From Cyanobacteria bacterium FACHB-DQ100 (GTDB lineage: Bacteria > Cyanobacteriota > Cyanobacteriia > Leptolyngbyales > Leptolyngbyaceae): a DNA stretch of 64,000 bases. Made by a program: the position numbers and the translations under genes. The notes beneath the pieces are model-generated. The model was not told the origin of the DNA and searched no databases. It saw only the letters and a list, made by a program, of their open reading frames with translations. Positions 53,701 to 61,924 of this stretch are shown one piece after another (within the stretch, counting starts at the first letter, position 1; the number at the start of each line of letters is the position of its first letter). The stretch covers positions 1 to 64,000 of the forward strand of contig JACJNW010000021.1 in assembly GCA_014695195.1 (NCBI GenBank), read 5' to 3'.

Positions 53701-53819
53701 AGAATTGGAAGAATACACCTGACTTCTTCTCTGATCCAAGCCACCTCAATCGTTACGGTGCTCATGCTGTTTCGACGCATCTTGCGAAAGATCCGCTCAT
53801 TCCCTGGAGGAAACGCTAG
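50775..53819 (+). CDS. DUF1574 SGNH-like protein with four N-terminal repeats
   Basis: A protein of about 1014 residues. The N-terminal 500 residues contain four degenerate copies of a domain of roughly 60-70 residues with the pattern NLYILAEG...P..........LPxVxxVxVYGRRxGxxxPxW. A membrane segment (VAIVWAVLGILLTVQADWLL) follows near residue 580, then a proline-rich linker. The C-terminal 330 residues are a DUF1574/SGNH-type hydrolase fold: the nucleophile block DVLIVGSSRAMRGVDP, FNFGINGAT, and the DPSHLNRYGAHAV histidine block. It may acylate or deacylate cell-surface sugars, an inference. I chose ATG 50775; an in-frame start at 50742 is possible. Confidence 0.8.
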   Translation: MGNRSPYTVSSSPRAVGSRLPLLPWLYRVIGIPKIQLQVRLRGNNLYILAEGRNCPDRSLMFEHLVRALAKTEIETLLPPSQPKVYQVILYGRRAGEPRPEWAEVIHVAQIDRYLEDLQGAKTESETTVAIELANLGLAKRGRPDAIARYLSEALAALGVAVRASVKSAALPEEPELPQMANLASVLSSTASLTPQALLNRLWVVCESVYSPDTSLLSETIAQKLRDLELDGFRDAIVFSRVRGEAEPEWVLRVDLTPPQEMLQDWARWGDVEALTRLMNSAVRDQGVDLSATLMDKTLHVTAQRLNAPEKERIFAAIAPLIDTIAPQGIRAMAVYGLSGTPNPMPHLSIPDAPVWVQWMDLPAAEHPALSESTRLLAQEGDLSAIAFLLTRLLNPHLDTQLATGGIRLQIRQKEDLLHIMTDAPICPSQSQVGAKVVKFIRALKLPDVQGVRVYGRRSGQKRPLWSYGADFASRDLNSTRRTRSTPEATPEFATSDAYVGDLLTREPGALTVPEYEDVEPTLWEQVAEAIQGGMARTRLFTIESETAPNTARAAHTSAPNDARVAIVWAVLGILLTVQADWLLGQWVKPLIAAKPTPSASPAPLPPEQLTLPQLSLQKSAGFDTLGSGFTQSTQTLLTPGSGSTALLASPLKPKAAIDTSRSPYPTFNAPQIDEKFVLYRQYVAQYGAPDVLIVGSSRAMRGVDPVALEQALATQGYSGMRVFNFGINGATIQVVDLVVRRLLASEKQPKLILFADGLRAFNEGRPDATYNAIVSSPGYRKLPEVASDAAPSPTQAFTKPLETIVRTPTTVADRYQSFNDQLLQQTGQLSTIWSQRDKLQTLIKRSLSFSFSPIATSEADPESTIVQDGQGLIDINGFLPISLRFNPVTYYQKYARVPGESDADYANFNLDGAQTQALRSLAQYTKSQDIPLVVINLPLTENYLDSYRREREQQFQQYLMRMSGELGFTYRDLLENWKNTPDFFSDPSHLNRYGAHAVSTHLAKDPLIPWRKR

Positions 53820-53845
53820 GCATGAGCGGAAAGTTCTGACTTTGT

Positions 53846-55612
53846 TTAGCGCTTCTGGCGTGAGGCAAGCGCTAAAAAGCCGTCGAACTGAACTTGATCG
53901 CCAGTAATCGTACTCGCACCGCTAATGCTGCGAATGCTGGCTAATGTATCTTGCACTTGCGTTAAAAATGGATTTCCCGCCATCGATCGACCCATGAACG
54001 CGGGTAACACTCCATTGTTCACAAACGCCATGAATGCGCCTTGATTCACATAGAAATAGCCCAAATTCGCATTGGGAAAGGGCGCGATCGCAGCCTGGAA
54101 ATTCGCGCTTTGGGTGAGATTCCGTTGTGGCTTCGGGTTAAATTCACTCATAGAACCGCCCCCGAACAGCATGATTAGCGTGTTGTCATCTGTCCAACCG
54201 TGACTAAATAAGTTCAATGATCGACCGTTAGCAACGGCTCCATAGTTAGCGAAGGGCTGTCCAGCAATCTCGCCTTGCTGTACCAAGGGCTTGCCGAGTC
54301 GGGGTGTGATAAATGTATTGAATTTTTTCAGGGCTGCTTCAGCCGCCGGACGATCGCTCGTTTGCATCATCATTCCCATCGCAATATCCAAGTTGGGAGA
54401 CATCGCTGGAATGAAGCCTTTGCTCGTCGGGTAAGCAAATAGAACATATTCACCGTTCATCCAGGGGAGAACATCACGATCGTCCACCCCAATAAAACTT
54501 TGCAGCGTTTGTCGCACTTGGTCTAGGCTTTTTTTCCAAGTGGGTTGAGTTTCTAGCGCGGTTGTCAGAACACGCCAGTAAACGGCTAGATTTTGACTGT
54601 TTGACATCATGTAATTGACTTCGGGCAGTCGCTCTAGAATCTGATTGCGCGTGATGAGCGAGGATCGCAAGTCTTCTGGAACAGCTTGTTTAAGGTTGAC
54701 GGCAAGTTGCAGGCGCATTCCAGTCGGTTCTGCCCAGACATACCCCTCAGCAGTGTCGTAAAACTGCGAGAGCGGATCAATCTGATTGGGATCGAACGCT
54801 GGCGGTACGGGGCTATTTGGATTGATTTTGCGAAGCTCTTCGAGTTGGGCTTGACTGATTTGAGTGATCGCTTTGATGGCTTCGGTGTACTTGCCATATA
54901 GGGTCGCGATCGCCCGACTCGATTTCGGATTGTTGGCAATGCGCTGAAACTTGGGATGATCTACCAATTTGCTCTGAGCATCGAGCATCTCTTGAATGGC
55001 TGCGGCAGAATCCGAACTGACGAAATAACCGGGGAGAACCGCGATCGCCACCTTGGGAACTTCAAACGCATCAGGTGGAGCAAGTTTGAGATCCTGGTTA
55101 GGTTTAGAAGGGGTAAAGTAAATCGGCTTTTCCGGTTCAAACTCTAGAATGGTTGCACCTTTGTACTGAATTTCTTTCGGTGCTTTGGTGCGAGAAGCCT
55201 TGATGCGATCGACATACTGATTTAATGCCGCCTGATCTTTAACTGACGAAACCATCAAAACGCTCTTTGCTGACAGTAACGCCACGCCAAACTGATCCCC
55301 CAACCACGGCTGGACATCCTTAGCAAAACTCATTCCTGCTTCAGCCGGATAAAAGATTCCTCCCGGAAACGCTAGATCAGTTGGAAATAGATTGAACTGG
55401 CTCAATTGTTGCCAGCGATCGTCTTGGGTATTGATCATCACAACGCCCAATGTTTCTACTGGTAGAATCCCAGCAATCGAGGTCGATTGTGTGAGCGGCG
55501 CAGCAACCGGCGCAGGTTGAGCAAACACTTTCGATGGCGCGATCGGTAGCTCCGGCGCAGCAACCAGATTGAGAGCAGCAAGCATCGTAAACAAAGAACG
55601 TTTTAGCAACAT
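53846..55612 (-). CDS. DUF3352 exported protein
   Basis: A 588-residue protein with an N-terminal signal sequence (RSLFTMLAALNLVAAPELPI A) and an extracytoplasmic region matching DUF3352, a family frequent in cyanobacteria with unknown function. Conserved stretches include LPVETLGVVMINTQDDRWQQ, the PGGIFYPAEAG region and LPWMNGEYVLFAYPTSKG. No enzymatic motif or membrane anchor is evident apart from the signal. It converges with the DUF1574 gene, leaving only 26 bases between stops. Confidence 0.85.
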   Translation of the reverse strand: MLLKRSLFTMLAALNLVAAPELPIAPSKVFAQPAPVAAPLTQSTSIAGILPVETLGVVMINTQDDRWQQLSQFNLFPTDLAFPGGIFYPAEAGMSFAKDVQPWLGDQFGVALLSAKSVLMVSSVKDQAALNQYVDRIKASRTKAPKEIQYKGATILEFEPEKPIYFTPSKPNQDLKLAPPDAFEVPKVAIAVLPGYFVSSDSAAAIQEMLDAQSKLVDHPKFQRIANNPKSSRAIATLYGKYTEAIKAITQISQAQLEELRKINPNSPVPPAFDPNQIDPLSQFYDTAEGYVWAEPTGMRLQLAVNLKQAVPEDLRSSLITRNQILERLPEVNYMMSNSQNLAVYWRVLTTALETQPTWKKSLDQVRQTLQSFIGVDDRDVLPWMNGEYVLFAYPTSKGFIPAMSPNLDIAMGMMMQTSDRPAAEAALKKFNTFITPRLGKPLVQQGEIAGQPFANYGAVANGRSLNLFSHGWTDDNTLIMLFGGGSMSEFNPKPQRNLTQSANFQAAIAPFPNANLGYFYVNQGAFMAFVNNGVLPAFMGRSMAGNPFLTQVQDTLASIRSISGASTITGDQVQFDGFLALASRQKR

Positions 55613-55744
55613 AATCGGTGGGATTAACGTAATAATTAAAATCCTGCCTGAGAGGCTAGGATCACTAAGATCGTTGAGTAATCTTTACATTAGGGTTCCC
55701 AAACACCCGACCTCATCCTGCTGCGAACACTGGGAGAAACCATT

Positions 55745-56635
55745 TTGACGACTCTTGAGACATTTGAAATTGAAACCGCAGAAACGCTGGTCAGATTAGC
55801 AGTCTTGCTAATTTTTGTGGTCGCTGTTGCGTTCTTTGTGGCAGCAGAACTGGCGATCGTGTCTGCCTCAAAAGGCGAAATCGACTCGCTCGCCCGTCAA
55901 AGCGATCGCCCTGGAACTCAAAAAGCCGCTCAACTGGTTCAGAAGGCGCAAAACAATCTCGGACAGTATCTCTCTGTAACGCAAACTGGAACGACGGCTG
56001 GAAGCCTCTTACTTGGATGGTTAGGAGAAGGCGCAACCGTTCATTGGATTGAACCCTGGATCAGTCTGCTGCCGATCGGACATCTTTCTGTGATGATTAC
56101 AACGCATACGATCGCAACCACGATCGCGTTTCTGATTGTGACTTATGTTGAAATCGTATTAGGTGAACTGGTACCAAAAGTATTGGCGGCTCATGCTCCA
56201 GAAAAAACTGCGCTGTTGCTAATTCGTCCGCTTCAGATTTGCTCTTATTTATTTTTTCCAGCTTTGGTCATTCTCAATGCAACGGTACGATTGTTAACTG
56301 GACGGATTACCAATCGCGATCGCATTACCGAAGATGAATTTATTCGTAAAGATGAGTATTCTGTGCTGTTAGCTGGAACGGCTGATCTCACAATCGTCAA
56401 TCAACAATTGCATCTCAGCTTGCCTGCGAGTGATGCCTATCGAACGGTGGCAGGGTTTATGATTCATCACTTAAATCGAGTTCCGGCAACGGGAGATCGA
56501 CTCCAGTGGGGTGAATTGGAGTTTGAAGCCACCCGCGTGGTAGAAAATCAAATAGAAACGCTTTTATTGCGTCAGGTGACCCGCCCCCTAGAAGGTACAC
56601 CCGAAAAAACCCTAGCCGCTAGTTCTTATGAGTGA
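55745..56635 (+). CDS. CNNM/DUF21-type membrane protein lacking the CBS pair
   Basis: A 296-residue protein. The DUF21 (CNNM) membrane domain occupies about residues 15-195 with the typical FFVAAELAIVSASKGEIDSL, TGTTAGSLLLGWLGEG and ELVPKVLAAHAPEKTALL motifs. The usual tandem CBS domains are absent: after NRDRITEDEF the sequence goes straight into the short CorC/HlyC domain (VLLAGTADLTIVNQQLHLSL, DRLQWGELEFEATRVVENQI). The family, called HlyC/CorC, is linked to Mg2+/Co2+ transport or homeostasis. The start is TTG at 55745, after GGGAGAAAC. Its end overlaps the YgfZ start by eight bases. Confidence 0.82.
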   Translation: MTTLETFEIETAETLVRLAVLLIFVVAVAFFVAAELAIVSASKGEIDSLARQSDRPGTQKAAQLVQKAQNNLGQYLSVTQTGTTAGSLLLGWLGEGATVHWIEPWISLLPIGHLSVMITTHTIATTIAFLIVTYVEIVLGELVPKVLAAHAPEKTALLLIRPLQICSYLFFPALVILNATVRLLTGRITNRDRITEDEFIRKDEYSVLLAGTADLTIVNQQLHLSLPASDAYRTVAGFMIHHLNRVPATGDRLQWGELEFEATRVVENQIETLLLRQVTRPLEGTPEKTLAASSYE

Positions 56636-57545
56636 AACAATCAATTCTGGTGTCGTGTTTTACGATCGCACCCCCTGGGGACGCATCACGGTGTCAGATA
56701 CCGATCGTCTCAATTTTCTCCACAATCAAAGCACTAATACTTTCAAACTCAGAAAGCCGGGTGAAGGCTGTGATACGGTTTTTCTCACCTCGACGGCAAG
56801 AACGATCGATCTCGTAACCGCTTACATTCTCGAAGATTCCGTTTTACTGCTGGTTTCACCGGGAATGAGCGAGAAAATTATGGCGTTCCTCGATCGCTAT
56901 ATCTTCTTCGCAGACAAGGTGAAGCTCACCGATGTGACTGAACAAACCGCAGCGTTTAGCCTGCTGGGTGCAAAAAGTCATGACATCGTAAAAGCACTGG
57001 GCGCAGAGGATTTAATCAATCAGCCTTATGGAACGCATTGCCTCGTTGATCAGATTCGGATTGCCGTCGGTAGTGGTTTGGCAACCGAGGGCTATACCTT
57101 AATCTGCGATCGTAGTCTCAACCTGAAGCAAAAACTAATTGACCTTGGCGTAACCGAAATCGATGATTCTGCCTGGAACACGCTCCGGATCGAACAAGGT
57201 CGCCCGCTGCCTGGAACTGAACTCACCGAGGATTACAATCCGCTTGAAGCGGGACTCTGGCACACGATTTCTTTTAACAAAGGCTGTTATATCGGACAAG
57301 AAACGATCGCCCGTCTTGACACTTACAACGGCGTGAAACAACAGCTTTGGGGAGTGAAGCTCAATCAACCGGTAGAACCGGGAACCCCCGTCAGGATTGA
57401 GGATGAAAAAGTGGGCATCGTTACAAGCGTTACAGGGTCGATCGGGCTTGCGTACATCCGCACAAAAGCAGGCGGTGCAGGCTTAAACGTCGATTTAGGT
57501 GAAATTATTGACCTTCCCTATTTGACTCGTGAGAAGCAGGCTTAA
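56628..57545 (+). CDS. ygfZ: YgfZ/GcvT-type folate-binding protein
   Basis: A 305-residue protein related to the T-protein of glycine cleavage. The YgfZ signature KGCYIGQE lies at 218-225 with the conserved Cys220. YgfZ binds tetrahydrofolate and helps iron-sulfur cluster enzymes such as MiaB; the cyanobacterial homologues are assumed to do the same. FLHNQSTNTFKLRKPGEGCD TVF resembles the N-terminal substrate-binding region. It overlaps the preceding gene by eight bases, so both probably belong to one operon. Confidence 0.88.
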   Translation: MSETINSGVVFYDRTPWGRITVSDTDRLNFLHNQSTNTFKLRKPGEGCDTVFLTSTARTIDLVTAYILEDSVLLLVSPGMSEKIMAFLDRYIFFADKVKLTDVTEQTAAFSLLGAKSHDIVKALGAEDLINQPYGTHCLVDQIRIAVGSGLATEGYTLICDRSLNLKQKLIDLGVTEIDDSAWNTLRIEQGRPLPGTELTEDYNPLEAGLWHTISFNKGCYIGQETIARLDTYNGVKQQLWGVKLNQPVEPGTPVRIEDEKVGIVTSVTGSIGLAYIRTKAGGAGLNVDLGEIIDLPYLTREKQA

Positions 57546-57566
57546 CTGCTCCTCACTCAGTCGAGA

Positions 57567-58088
57567 TCACGCTTTCTTATTCACCCGAATTGCCACAACG
57601 CTACTTGCGAAGTTGTAAGTCGGCCCATCAAGCTCGATTAGCGTTCCCACTTTGACTTTTTCGCCACCCAGCACAGGCGTTCCATCTACCACTGGAACTT
57701 CATTTGTCAGCGTCAGCAGCATATCGGTCGTCAACGCCAGCTCCGGACGAGGATCAGGGAATACCTTCAGCGTACCGTCAGGCTGTGGAGTGGCAACGGT
57801 ACGCGGTAAAAACCGAATCTGCTTCAAGGTTGCCGTTCCTGAAGGCTGCTTTCGCACCAGAATATTCGTCGTCTCGCCAGGCTTGACAAAACTCTTCGGA
57901 TCACTGGCACCTAATCCGCGCACCATTACATCCACCTCGACAGGCTGACGTGCCCCTTGCGCCACTGACCCCGATGCCCCTGGAAAAATAAAGATTCCGA
58001 ACACCACCAGCAGCAGAACGATCGCCGCACCCACATCTAGGATGCTGACTTTACCAAAGAGCCGACCTTGGGAATCCACAATAGCCAT
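57567..58088 (-). CDS. DUF4330 protein
   Basis: A 173-residue protein: a short cytoplasmic N-terminus with DSQGRLFGKVSILDVGAA, one membrane segment (IVLLLVVFGIFIFPG) and an extracytoplasmic beta-rich domain (VEVDVMVRGLGASDPKSFVK, TLKQIRFLPRTVATPQPDGT). This is the DUF4330 pattern, known in cyanobacteria and Firmicutes; no function is established. It converges with ygfZ and ends 21 bases from it. Confidence 0.85.
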   Translation of the reverse strand: MAIVDSQGRLFGKVSILDVGAAIVLLLVVFGIFIFPGASGSVAQGARQPVEVDVMVRGLGASDPKSFVKPGETTNILVRKQPSGTATLKQIRFLPRTVATPQPDGTLKVFPDPRPELALTTDMLLTLTNEVPVVDGTPVLGGEKVKVGTLIELDGPTYNFASSVVAIRVNKKA

Positions 58089-58279
58089 AATAATGCTTAG
58101 TCTAGATGTCGTCTGCGTTGCCCCTGCTTAAAATCAAACACAATCAACGCCAGTCAAGATTAGCACGACTCCGTGAAGCGATCGAGCAAAATTCTAGTTC
58201 TCCCGCAACTAAATTTGATCGAATTGCGTCTTGACCAAAATGTTGACCAAAGCGCCTCACGCATTTTTTCTACCGCTCT

Positions 58280-59110
58280 ATGATTACAAAAACTTTGCGT
58301 CGCCGTTGGCTGTATCCAGTCTTATCGATCGCCATGGCTACCGGAATTTTCTTCGGTCAGCCGCTGATTGCTCAAGCTATCTCCTGGGGAGATTTGCTCC
58401 GGGGGGGAGTCCAGATTTTTCAAGGCGTCCAGCTTTCCCGCCTCAGCGATAACCAAGAAGCCGAACTCGGTCGCCAAATTAACGACGAACTTACCCGCTC
58501 TCAAGTCAGAATTGTGAGCGATCGCGCCTTAACTGCTTATGTCAATGAGATCGGTCAACGGCTCGCAGCCAGTAGCGATCGACCCAATATTCGCTATACG
58601 TTCCAAGTCGTCGATCAAAACAGCATTAATGCGTTTGCCACCATGGGCGGTTATGTCTACGTGCACCGAGGGCTATTAAACGCGGCAGACAATGAAGCTC
58701 AACTCGCCAGCGTCATCAGTCATGAAATTGGGCATATTACCGGAAAACACGCTCTAAACCAAATGCGTCAGGCGGCTGTTCAACAGGGATTACTCGCAGC
58801 CGGGGGACTCGATCGCAGCACAGCCGTGAATCTCGGTGTTCAGCTTGCTCTACGCTTACCCAATAACCGCCGCGATGAGTACGATGCGGATGCACGCGGA
58901 TTACGCACCTTTAGCCGTGCGGGATATGCTCAATCCGAAATGGTCGCCTTTATGCGAAAACTGCTTAGATCAGCTTCGCCTCCCACCTTTCTTGCCAATC
59001 ACCCTGCGACTTCCGATCGCATTACCCGTCTGCAACAACTGATTAGTGCTAGCCCCAGTCCCGGACGTGCGGGAACGGATGCTGCCAGCTATCGATCGCG
59101 CCTCCGCTAA
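58280..59110 (+). CDS. M48-family periplasmic metalloprotease
   Basis: A 276-residue protein with a signal peptide (WLYPVLSIAMATGIFFGQPL IAQA). The zinc site is HEIGH at 148-152 with the third ligand Glu200 in the EYDAD motif, the arrangement of M48 (Ste24/HtpX/BepA-like) peptidases. NSINAFATMGGYVYVHRGLL is characteristic of the BepA/LoiP subgroup. It should degrade or refold misassembled outer-membrane or periplasmic proteins. Length is typical of cyanobacterial members, which lack the TPR tail of BepA. A terminator-like hairpin follows. Confidence 0.92.
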   Translation: MITKTLRRRWLYPVLSIAMATGIFFGQPLIAQAISWGDLLRGGVQIFQGVQLSRLSDNQEAELGRQINDELTRSQVRIVSDRALTAYVNEIGQRLAASSDRPNIRYTFQVVDQNSINAFATMGGYVYVHRGLLNAADNEAQLASVISHEIGHITGKHALNQMRQAAVQQGLLAAGGLDRSTAVNLGVQLALRLPNNRRDEYDADARGLRTFSRAGYAQSEMVAFMRKLLRSASPPTFLANHPATSDRITRLQQLISASPSPGRAGTDAASYRSRLR

Positions 59111-59119
59111 AACCAAAGA

Positions 59120-59145
59120 ACTCGGAGCGATAGAACGCTTCGAGT
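59120..59145. terminator. Hairpin between convergent genes
   Basis: ACTCGGAGCG pairs with CGCTTCGAGT (one G-T pair) around ATAGAA. It lies between the stops at 59110 and 59162, with TTCATT after it on the plus strand. Confidence 0.65.
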
Positions 59146-59161
59146 TTCATTGAATCTAAAC

Positions 59162-59917
59162 TTATAGCCTTAATGCCTGTTGTCGCCCGCGTTTTCGAGG
59201 TTCAACAGGCATCACAATTTCATCCAACATTAAAGTCCGCACCTGATTCGTGTAGACGTTGACCTGATACACTCGCTGAGCATCAATCTCTAACGCGGTC
59301 AGCCACCCGCTTTTTGGATGGTATGCGCCGGTGTCGATGTCGATCCAACCTTGTCCACAGGCAACTGCGCCCGGTACAACTCCCTGAAACGTAAACGTGA
59401 TCGTGTGCCCAGTAATAATTGTTTTATCGGGAAAATAGGGCTGTCTCGAACTATGGAACTCATCCCGAATCCAGCAAAACTCTGAATGCCCTTGCTGCTC
59501 GATCGGGAGATCAGGATTAACGCCCGCATGAACCAACCAAACATCTCCTAAGTCTAAATAGGTTGGCAAGGTGCGAATCCACTTAACGTGTTCAGCGAGC
59601 AGATCCATTGCGTTATAGCTCGAAACCGTCGCTCGTCCCCCACTTTGTAACCATGCTTGAAGTGCAGGCGGATAAACTTGTTCATTCGGAAACGCTTCGA
59701 GCAGCAGATGCTCGTGATTGCCGAGCAGCGATTGATAGGAGCTATTTTTGACAAATTCAATCACCTCGCAGCTTTGGGGGCCGCGATCGATTAAATCTCC
59801 GAGAAAATAGACCTGATCTTGCGATCCAGGCGCGATCGCGTCGAGCAAGTTCATCATCCCTTCGTAGTGACCATGCACATCTCCAATCACAATTCGACGG
59901 GTGGGTTGCTGACTCAT
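59162..59917 (-). CDS. PPP-type calcineurin-like metallophosphoesterase
   Basis: A 251-residue bacterial PPP-family phosphatase. The three conserved motifs are present: GDVHGHY, GDLIDRGPQS and GNHEHLL, followed by further metal-ligand histidines (VHAGVNPDLP, TGHTITF). Such enzymes hydrolyse phosphoserine/threonine or diadenosine polyphosphates. The length and DIDTGAYHPKSGWLTALEI match the ApaH-like protein phosphatase group. The ATG at 59917 follows GAAGGAC; a seven-codon extension upstream is less likely. Confidence 0.9.
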   Translation of the reverse strand: MSQQPTRRIVIGDVHGHYEGMMNLLDAIAPGSQDQVYFLGDLIDRGPQSCEVIEFVKNSSYQSLLGNHEHLLLEAFPNEQVYPPALQAWLQSGGRATVSSYNAMDLLAEHVKWIRTLPTYLDLGDVWLVHAGVNPDLPIEQQGHSEFCWIRDEFHSSRQPYFPDKTIITGHTITFTFQGVVPGAVACGQGWIDIDTGAYHPKSGWLTALEIDAQRVYQVNVYTNQVRTLMLDEIVMPVEPRKRGRQQALRL

Positions 59918-60173
59918 GCGATCGTCCTTCGGAAACACTTAAGACTAGAAATTAGACACTGAAATACGAGAACAGTGGCTTGAGTATATGCCACAATTAT
60001 GAGCCGTCCACCCCAGAGATGAACGATACTCATAAAATCCTCATGTTTTCTAGGATGCTATCCTCTTGCCTCTATGTTGCATCAGAGTTGCATCAGAAAT
60101 TTGTTGATCGTAAAGTCGGTGCCCAAGCGGATGAGAAAGCACGGCAATATTGGGAAGGAACGTCCTAGCCTTT

Positions 60174-60896
60174 TTATCTCCCCAGCGCTTTGAGAAATTG
60201 CTGAAAGCCGGCAAATAGTCCAGGCTTTGTGGCTTGTCCCAAGACTCCTGCAAAGATTTCGTCCAGTCTTTCGGAGTCTGGCCGCTCTTGCTCTTCAGCA
60301 ATCAGTTGATACTCGCCGTCGGGAGCATACCAGACTTGCCAAGGAGATGGGTAACAGCGCAAAATTGCCGATTGATCATCGAGCGGGCGCAAATAATAGC
60401 AAGGCTCGATCGTATCTAAAAATCGCAGTCTCAATTGTCGTCCCGCATATCCAATCCCGATCATTGCCACATCTTCGAGTCTGGGATTGAGCAAGATCAC
60501 CGGACGTTCGCCTGCAGCATTACAAATCTGCTCGACGGGATTCACTTCTACCGAACTCGGCGCAACGAAAACATAGAGTTCGTCTTCAGGCTCGACTTGT
60601 TCCTCAACTGGAGTAGTTTGACGCGAACCTGCCACATCTAAGCTACGAATTTTAAACGGAACGTCTTGCCAATCTCGCTTTGCCAGCGCTGCAAATCCAG
60701 CATCCGTGAAAAATAGCTTTAATCCTTCACCTCGATCGCGAAAAATTGAAATAAATTTCTCTGCGATCGGCATCGCTTTTAGTTCTGGAAACACAAGCTC
60801 AACTTGTAAGCGGGTGTATCCTGCTGCAAGTGCAGCTTGTGTCGCGCTTTGGGCTTGAGCGATCGCGTCATCTAAGGTATCTGGCAGTCCAGTCAT
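60174..60896 (-). CDS. DUF1995 family protein
   Basis: A 240-residue soluble protein, MTGLPDTLDDAIAQAQSATQ then TRLQVELVFPELKAMPIAEK, matching DUF1995, shared by cyanobacteria and plastids. The family is linked in plants to chloroplast proteins (LPA3 type) that help assemble photosystem II, though this cannot be shown here. PVILLNPRLEDVAMIGIGYA GRQLRLRF and CYYLRPLDDQSAILRCYPSP WQVW are typical. I use the ATG at 60896; the frame is open 26 codons upstream but that would overlap the divergent aldolase start. Confidence 0.85.
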   Translation of the reverse strand: MTGLPDTLDDAIAQAQSATQAALAAGYTRLQVELVFPELKAMPIAEKFISIFRDRGEGLKLFFTDAGFAALAKRDWQDVPFKIRSLDVAGSRQTTPVEEQVEPEDELYVFVAPSSVEVNPVEQICNAAGERPVILLNPRLEDVAMIGIGYAGRQLRLRFLDTIEPCYYLRPLDDQSAILRCYPSPWQVWYAPDGEYQLIAEEQERPDSERLDEIFAGVLGQATKPGLFAGFQQFLKALGR

Positions 60897-60972
60897 ATCA
60901 GGTTGTCTTAAAACAGCAGTATTCCAGCAAGGCTTATCGTACAATGCCTTTATTCTAGAGGAACGACGGCTC

Positions 60973-61872
60973 ATGCTGACTTCGACACGGGAATTGCTGG
61001 AAACAGCGCGACGGAATATTTACGCGATCGGCGCGTTCAACGTCTACAACCTCGAAGGAGTCAAGGCAGTGATCAGCGCTGCCGAAGTGAGCCGCAGCCC
61101 CGCAATGCTACAACTGCATCCCAGCGCGCTGAAATACGGCAATTCTCCGCTGGTGGCGATGTGCCTGGAAGCAGCAGTGGCGGCGACGGTTCCGATTTCT
61201 GTTCATCTTGATCACAGCACTTCGGTTAAAGATATCGATCTCGTTTTACAAGAAGGTGTGCGGTCGATTATGGCGGATGGTTCCCCAATGCCGTATGAGA
61301 AAAATCTGGAATTCACCCGCGACATGACCCGATTGGCGCACTCCTACAGCGCGATCGTCGAAGCCGAAATCGGACGAATCAGTGGCACCGAAGATGGATT
61401 AACGATCGCCGAAAAAGAAGCGAAAATGACCGACCCACAGCAAGCGGTTGAGTTTGTACAAGCGACAAACGTTGACGCGCTGGCGGTGACGATCGGCAAT
61501 GTTCACGGCGAGTATAAAAGCCCCCCTCGTCTAGATTTTCCCCGGTTGGAGCGCATTCGCAATTTATTAGACATCCCGCTGGTTCTGCATGGCGCATCGG
61601 GCTTACCTGCGGAAATGATTGCCCAATCGCTTCAACTCGGTGTCTGTAAGTTCAATGTCAATACCGAAGTGAGACAAGCTTATATGCAGGCATTAAAAGA
61701 TGAAATTTGCGGTCAGGGCGACAAGGATTTATTAGAGGTGACTAGAGAAGCGATCGCGGCAATGCAAGAGGTGATCATTGATAAATTAGAGCTTTTCGGC
61801 TCTGTTGGCAAAGCTCACTTGCATGAAACGCCTTACGCTACCGTTTTAGCCGCTGCTGCACACCGAAACTAG
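60973..61872 (+). CDS. Class II (zinc) aldolase of the fructose/tagatose-bisphosphate family
   Basis: A 299-residue enzyme. The zinc-dependent aldolase features are clear: catalytic Asp80 and zinc-ligand His81 in HLDHST, further zinc ligands His178 in GNVHGEYK and His206 in LHGASGLP, and KFNVNTEVRQAYMQAL for phosphate binding. The N-terminal AIGAFNVYNLEGVKAVISAA is typical of the GatY/KbaY/FbaA group. It is shorter than the main Calvin-cycle FbaA of cyanobacteria (about 359 residues), so it may be a secondary aldolase with unproven substrate. It is divergent from DUF1995. Confidence 0.88.
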   Translation: MLTSTRELLETARRNIYAIGAFNVYNLEGVKAVISAAEVSRSPAMLQLHPSALKYGNSPLVAMCLEAAVAATVPISVHLDHSTSVKDIDLVLQEGVRSIMADGSPMPYEKNLEFTRDMTRLAHSYSAIVEAEIGRISGTEDGLTIAEKEAKMTDPQQAVEFVQATNVDALAVTIGNVHGEYKSPPRLDFPRLERIRNLLDIPLVLHGASGLPAEMIAQSLQLGVCKFNVNTEVRQAYMQALKDEICGQGDKDLLEVTREAIAAMQEVIIDKLELFGSVGKAHLHETPYATVLAAAAHRN

Positions 61873-61924
61873 CCTGTAGCAAAATGAGCAGAGGCGATCT
61901 AACCGCTTTTTGGATCTATTGGAT

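Noticed and set aside
59980-60168. A possible 49- to 62-residue gene ending VDRKVGAQADEKARQYWEGTS
   Set aside because: The composition of the end is protein-like, but there is no good start, no ribosome-binding site and no recognised family; the frame lies in a gap between unrelated genes.
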